Assembly: GCF_026008515.1 (NCBI RefSeq)
Contig: NZ_BQYM01000002.1
Span: 310,001-374,000, forward strand
Direction of reading: 5' to 3'
DNA: 64,000 nucleotides
Source: Hoyosella levis
GTDB lineage: Bacteria > Actinomycetota > Actinomycetes > Mycobacteriales > Mycobacteriaceae
The translations under genes were made by a program, and so were the position numbers. The notes beneath the pieces were generated by a model. That model was not told the origin of the DNA and ran no database searches. It saw nothing but the letters and a program-made list of their open reading frames with translations. Shown piece by piece: positions 61,774 through 64,000 of this stretch (its first letter is position 1; the number at the start of each line of letters is the position of its first letter).

Positions 61774-62460
61774 ATGACGGTCCTGCTGCTGCGCCATGGT
61801 CGATCCCACGCCAATACCTCCGGCATCCTCGCCGGGCGCAGCAGCGGCATCAGCCTCGACGAGCGTGGCCTGGCCCAGGCAAGCGACCTGGTGGAGCGGC
61901 TATCCGGGGTGCCGCTCGTCGGCATCGTGCATTCGCCATTGCTGCGCTGCGCGCAGACCATCGCGCCACTGGCCGAGCGCCTCGGCGTCGAGCCGATCGC
62001 TGACGATCGGCTCATCGAGGTCGACTATGGCTCGTGGACGGGCCGTTCGCTGGCCGACCTGATGAATGAGCCATTGTGGCGGGTGGTCCAGCAGCACCCA
62101 GCGGCTGTGGCGTTCCCTGGAGGGGAGTCGATGCCAGCGATGCAGGCCCGCGCAGTCGCCGCGATCCGCGAGCACGATGAGCAGCTGCGCGTGGAGCACG
62201 GTCGCGATGTCGCGTGGCTGGCCTGCTCGCATGGGGACATCATCAAGGCGGTCGTGGCGGATGCGCTGGGCCTGCACCTCGACGGGTTCCAGCGGATCGT
62301 CGTCGAGCCCGGCTCGGTGAGCGTGATCCGATACACCGAGACGCGCCCGTTCCTGCACCACTTGAACGACCACGGCTCGAGCTTCGACGGGCTCGGGCAC
62401 CATGGGGATGGCGGCGGCACGTCATCGGAGGCTGCGGTGGGTGGCCATGTGCCTCGCTAG
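61774..62460 (+). CDS. Histidine phosphatase (phosphoglycerate-mutase-like), Rv2135c-like
   Basis: Branch-2-like member of the histidine phosphatase superfamily, 228 residues. The phospho-acceptor is H8 in LLLRHGRSHAN, with R62-type contacts in SPLLRCAQT, E in LIEVDYGSWTG and the second histidine in CSHGD. Rv2135c and its relatives are phosphatases, not glycolytic mutases. The C-terminus is a Gly/His-rich disordered tail (about 200-228). Same strand as uppP with a 63-base gap. Confidence 0.9.
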   Translation: MTVLLLRHGRSHANTSGILAGRSSGISLDERGLAQASDLVERLSGVPLVGIVHSPLLRCAQTIAPLAERLGVEPIADDRLIEVDYGSWTGRSLADLMNEPLWRVVQQHPAAVAFPGGESMPAMQARAVAAIREHDEQLRVEHGRDVAWLACSHGDIIKAVVADALGLHLDGFQRIVVEPGSVSVIRYTETRPFLHHLNDHGSSFDGLGHHGDGGGTSSEAAVGGHVPR

Positions 62461-62507
62461 CATCGAGTCGCGCTACCGAAACCGCACACAGTAGGGTTGG
62501 AGAAGCC

Positions 62508-63107
62508 ATGTCACGCGTGATCCATGTTTTCCGCAGCCCCGATCGTTTCATCGCCGGAACCGTCGGGCAGCCCGGCGATCGCACGTTCTACCTGCAAGCG
62601 ACCCATGAGAAGCGCGTGGTCTCCGTGATGCTCGAGAAGCAACAGGTGCAGGTGCTCGCCGACCGCGTCGGGGCAATGCTCGACGAGGTGCGCAAGCGGT
62701 TCGGAGCTCCCGTGCCACCACCCGCCGATGAGTTCTCCGATACCGATCCGCTCATCAGCCCGGTGGAGCCGGAGTTCCGGGTCGGCACGATGGGCCTCGG
62801 CTGGGACGCTGAGGCCGGTTCGGTGGTCGTCGAGCTGCTCGCCATCACCGAGGGCGAGGTCGATGAGTCCGTCGTGCTCGGCGACGCGGAGGAGGGGCCC
62901 GACGCCCTGCGTGTCTTCCTGGTGCCCGAGCAGGCGCGGGAGTTCGTGGCGCGCGCCCATTCCATCGTCTCGGCGGGCCGGCCGACCTGCCCGCTCTGCG
63001 GCGAGCCACTCGATCCCGAGGGGCACCTGTGCATCCGGCTCAATGGCTACCGCCGTGGCGTGCACATCGATCCGCATGAAGCGCCCGAGAGCGACGACGA
63101 CGAGTGA
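62508..63107 (+). CDS. DUF3090 family protein
   Basis: A 199-residue soluble actinobacterial protein of unknown function. The N-terminal domain starts VIHVFRSPDRFIAGTVGQPG, and the C-terminus has a possible zinc site, CPLCGEPLDPEGHLC, followed by an acidic tail. ATG 62508 has GGAG about 6 bases upstream. It is coupled (GTGA overlap) to the SCO1664-type gene, as in Rv2134c-Rv2133c, which argues for a joint role close to mycothiol synthesis. Confidence 0.9.
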   Translation: MSRVIHVFRSPDRFIAGTVGQPGDRTFYLQATHEKRVVSVMLEKQQVQVLADRVGAMLDEVRKRFGAPVPPPADEFSDTDPLISPVEPEFRVGTMGLGWDAEAGSVVVELLAITEGEVDESVVLGDAEEGPDALRVFLVPEQAREFVARAHSIVSAGRPTCPLCGEPLDPEGHLCIRLNGYRRGVHIDPHEAPESDDDE

Positions 63108-63895
63108 CCACGGGCACCGCGGGCGTGCTCGGCGAGGGCGAGCTCGCGATACTGGGCCGCATCCCGGCCGCGAGCAACGTCAGCTTCCTGTGCGACGCGC
63201 AGCTCGACGGGACCTGGCAGCGCTGCATCTACAAGCCCGTGCGCGGCGAGCGGCCGCTCTGGGACTTTCCCGACGGAACGCTGGCCGGGCGCGAGCGCGC
63301 GGCGTTCCTCATCGATAGGGCGCTCGGCATCGGTGCCATACCGGTGACCGTGCTGCGCGACGGCCCGCACGGGCCAGGGATGGTGCAGGAATGGATCGAC
63401 ACGAGCGAGGACACCGACGATCTCGTTGGTGTTTTTCCGGCCTCGGCGATTGAGCCGGGCTACCTGCCCGTGCTGCGCGCGTGGTCCGACGACGACCCGC
63501 CGCAGGAGCTGGTCATCGCGCACCGCGACGATCCGCGACTGCGCGAGATCGCTCTGCTTGATGTGGTGCTGAACAACACCGATCGCAAGGGTGGTCACGT
63601 CCTGCGCGACAAGCATGGACGGATCCACGCGATCGATCATGGGATCTGCCTGCATTCCGATGACAAGCTGCGCACGGTCCTGTGGGGGTGGGCCGGGCAT
63701 CCGCTTGCCGACAACGAGCGTGACCGCCTGGGCGCGCTCGCCATCGCGCTCGAGGGGAGCCTCGCGGAGGAGCTGGCCGAGCATCTCACCTTCGCTGAGC
63801 TCACGGCGCTTCGCGATCGGACAGAGTGGCTGAGGGAATCAGGCTCAATGCCTCTTCCCGCATCACCGAACCCCATCCCGTGGCCACTCTGGTAG
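63104..63895 (+). CDS. SCO1664 family protein (kinase-like fold)
   Basis: A 263-residue protein of a conserved actinobacterial family. It has an atypical-kinase (PI3/4K or HipA-like) look: a nucleotide-side lysine in RCIYKPVRGERPLWDFP, a catalytic-loop-like LLDVVLNNTDRKGGH, and a metal-loop-like IHAIDHGICLH. The substrate is unknown. GTG 63104 overlaps the DUF3090 stop by 4 bases. mshC follows after 60 bases. Rv2133c position. Confidence 0.88.
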   Translation: MTTGTAGVLGEGELAILGRIPAASNVSFLCDAQLDGTWQRCIYKPVRGERPLWDFPDGTLAGRERAAFLIDRALGIGAIPVTVLRDGPHGPGMVQEWIDTSEDTDDLVGVFPASAIEPGYLPVLRAWSDDDPPQELVIAHRDDPRLREIALLDVVLNNTDRKGGHVLRDKHGRIHAIDHGICLHSDDKLRTVLWGWAGHPLADNERDRLGALAIALEGSLAEELAEHLTFAELTALRDRTEWLRESGSMPLPASPNPIPWPLW

Positions 63896-63942
63896 CTGCG
63901 GGCCGGAAGGCGCGCGACTGTGGCGAGGCGGGGCGCAGCGCC

Positions 63943-63948
63943 TACAGT
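63943..63948 (+). promoter_or_regulatory. -10 element upstream of mshC
   Basis: TACAGT ends 7 bases before ATG 63956. GGGAG also lies in the gap. Confidence 0.4.
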
Positions 63949-63955
63949 GGGAGAC

Positions 63956-64000
63956 ATGCTGTCCTGGTCTGCCCCTGATCTGCCCTCCATCGGGGCACCG
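63956..64000 (+). CDS. mshC: Start of mshC, cysteine:glucosaminyl-inositol ligase (partial)
   Basis: Only 15 codons are visible (MLSWSAPDLPSIGAP). The pattern M-x-S-W-x-x-P near the N-terminus and the place after the SCO1664 gene match MshC, the mycothiol ligase. The rest lies beyond the window, so the call depends mainly on gene order. Confidence 0.7.
   Translation, partial: MLSWSAPDLPSIGAP

Overview
This is a high-GC chromosomal segment from a mycolic-acid actinobacterium (order Mycobacteriales/Corynebacteriales). The evidence is a fabG1-inhA pair of FAS-II enzymes, the mannosyltransferase gene mptB, the start of the mycothiol gene mshC, and near-continuous gene order with two separate parts of the Mycobacterium tuberculosis chromosome. 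There are no PE/PPE genes, SufB has no intein, and a CrtL-type lycopene cyclase is present, so it is not a tubercle bacillus. The genus (for example Hoyosella, Dietzia or a relative) cannot be fixed by eye. No rRNA, CRISPR array, insertion sequence, prophage or conjugative gene was seen.

Layout. (1) 1-44.5 kb matches the Rv1449c-Rv1496 block: tkt, ctaB, qor, ctaA, an ABC exporter, mptB, the SUF operon sufR-B-D-C-S-U-T, a lycopene cyclase/SDR insertion, an ABC-F gene, a small HTH gene, acnR, acn, an Rv1476-like gene, two NlpC/P60 peptidoglycan hydrolases, moxR-DUF58-VWA, an Rv1482c-position gene, fabG1-inhA-hemH, an Rv1486c-like gene, a DUF3097 gene, nfeD-SPFH, an inserted flavin monooxygenase, a TVP38 protein, and mutA-mutB-meaB. 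(2) 44.5-54.8 kb is an accessory interval: a stand-alone LuxR-type HTH, an operon joining a nucleoside hydrolase, a voltage-sensor-like membrane protein and a complete ECF transporter, two Acg-type nitroreductases, a DUF2784 protein, a zinc-knuckle SDR, an HPF-like protein and tRNA-Leu(GAG). (3) 54.9-64 kb matches the Rv2141c-Rv2130c block: an M20 peptidase, a PEBP, pyrD-lppL, then a co-directional run of an Rv2137c-position gene, an LLM oxidoreductase, uppP, a histidine phosphatase, a DUF3090 protein, an SCO1664 protein and mshC.

Much of the window concerns iron-sulfur and heme metabolism: SUF assembly under an Fe-S repressor, aconitase under AcnR, a ferrochelatase with C-terminal cysteines, and heme O/heme A synthesis for cytochrome oxidase. 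The rest is mainly envelope work: mptB, the NlpC/P60 enzymes, fabG1-inhA and uppP.

Two operators can be read at base level. One is a SufR site (ACACT-N5-TGTGA) over the sufR start region. The other is an AcnR site (CAGTAC-N4-GTACTG) between acn and its divergent neighbour. Many genes have a -10-like TANNNT hexamer 6-8 bases before the start codon, which suggests leaderless transcription. Several convergent gene ends carry hairpins together with short tandem repeats that end exactly at a stop codon, and one inverted-repeat element occurs twice. The least conventional gene set is the nucleoside hydrolase / voltage-sensor / ECF operon, whose fused ATPase appears to have one intact and one degenerate ATP site.
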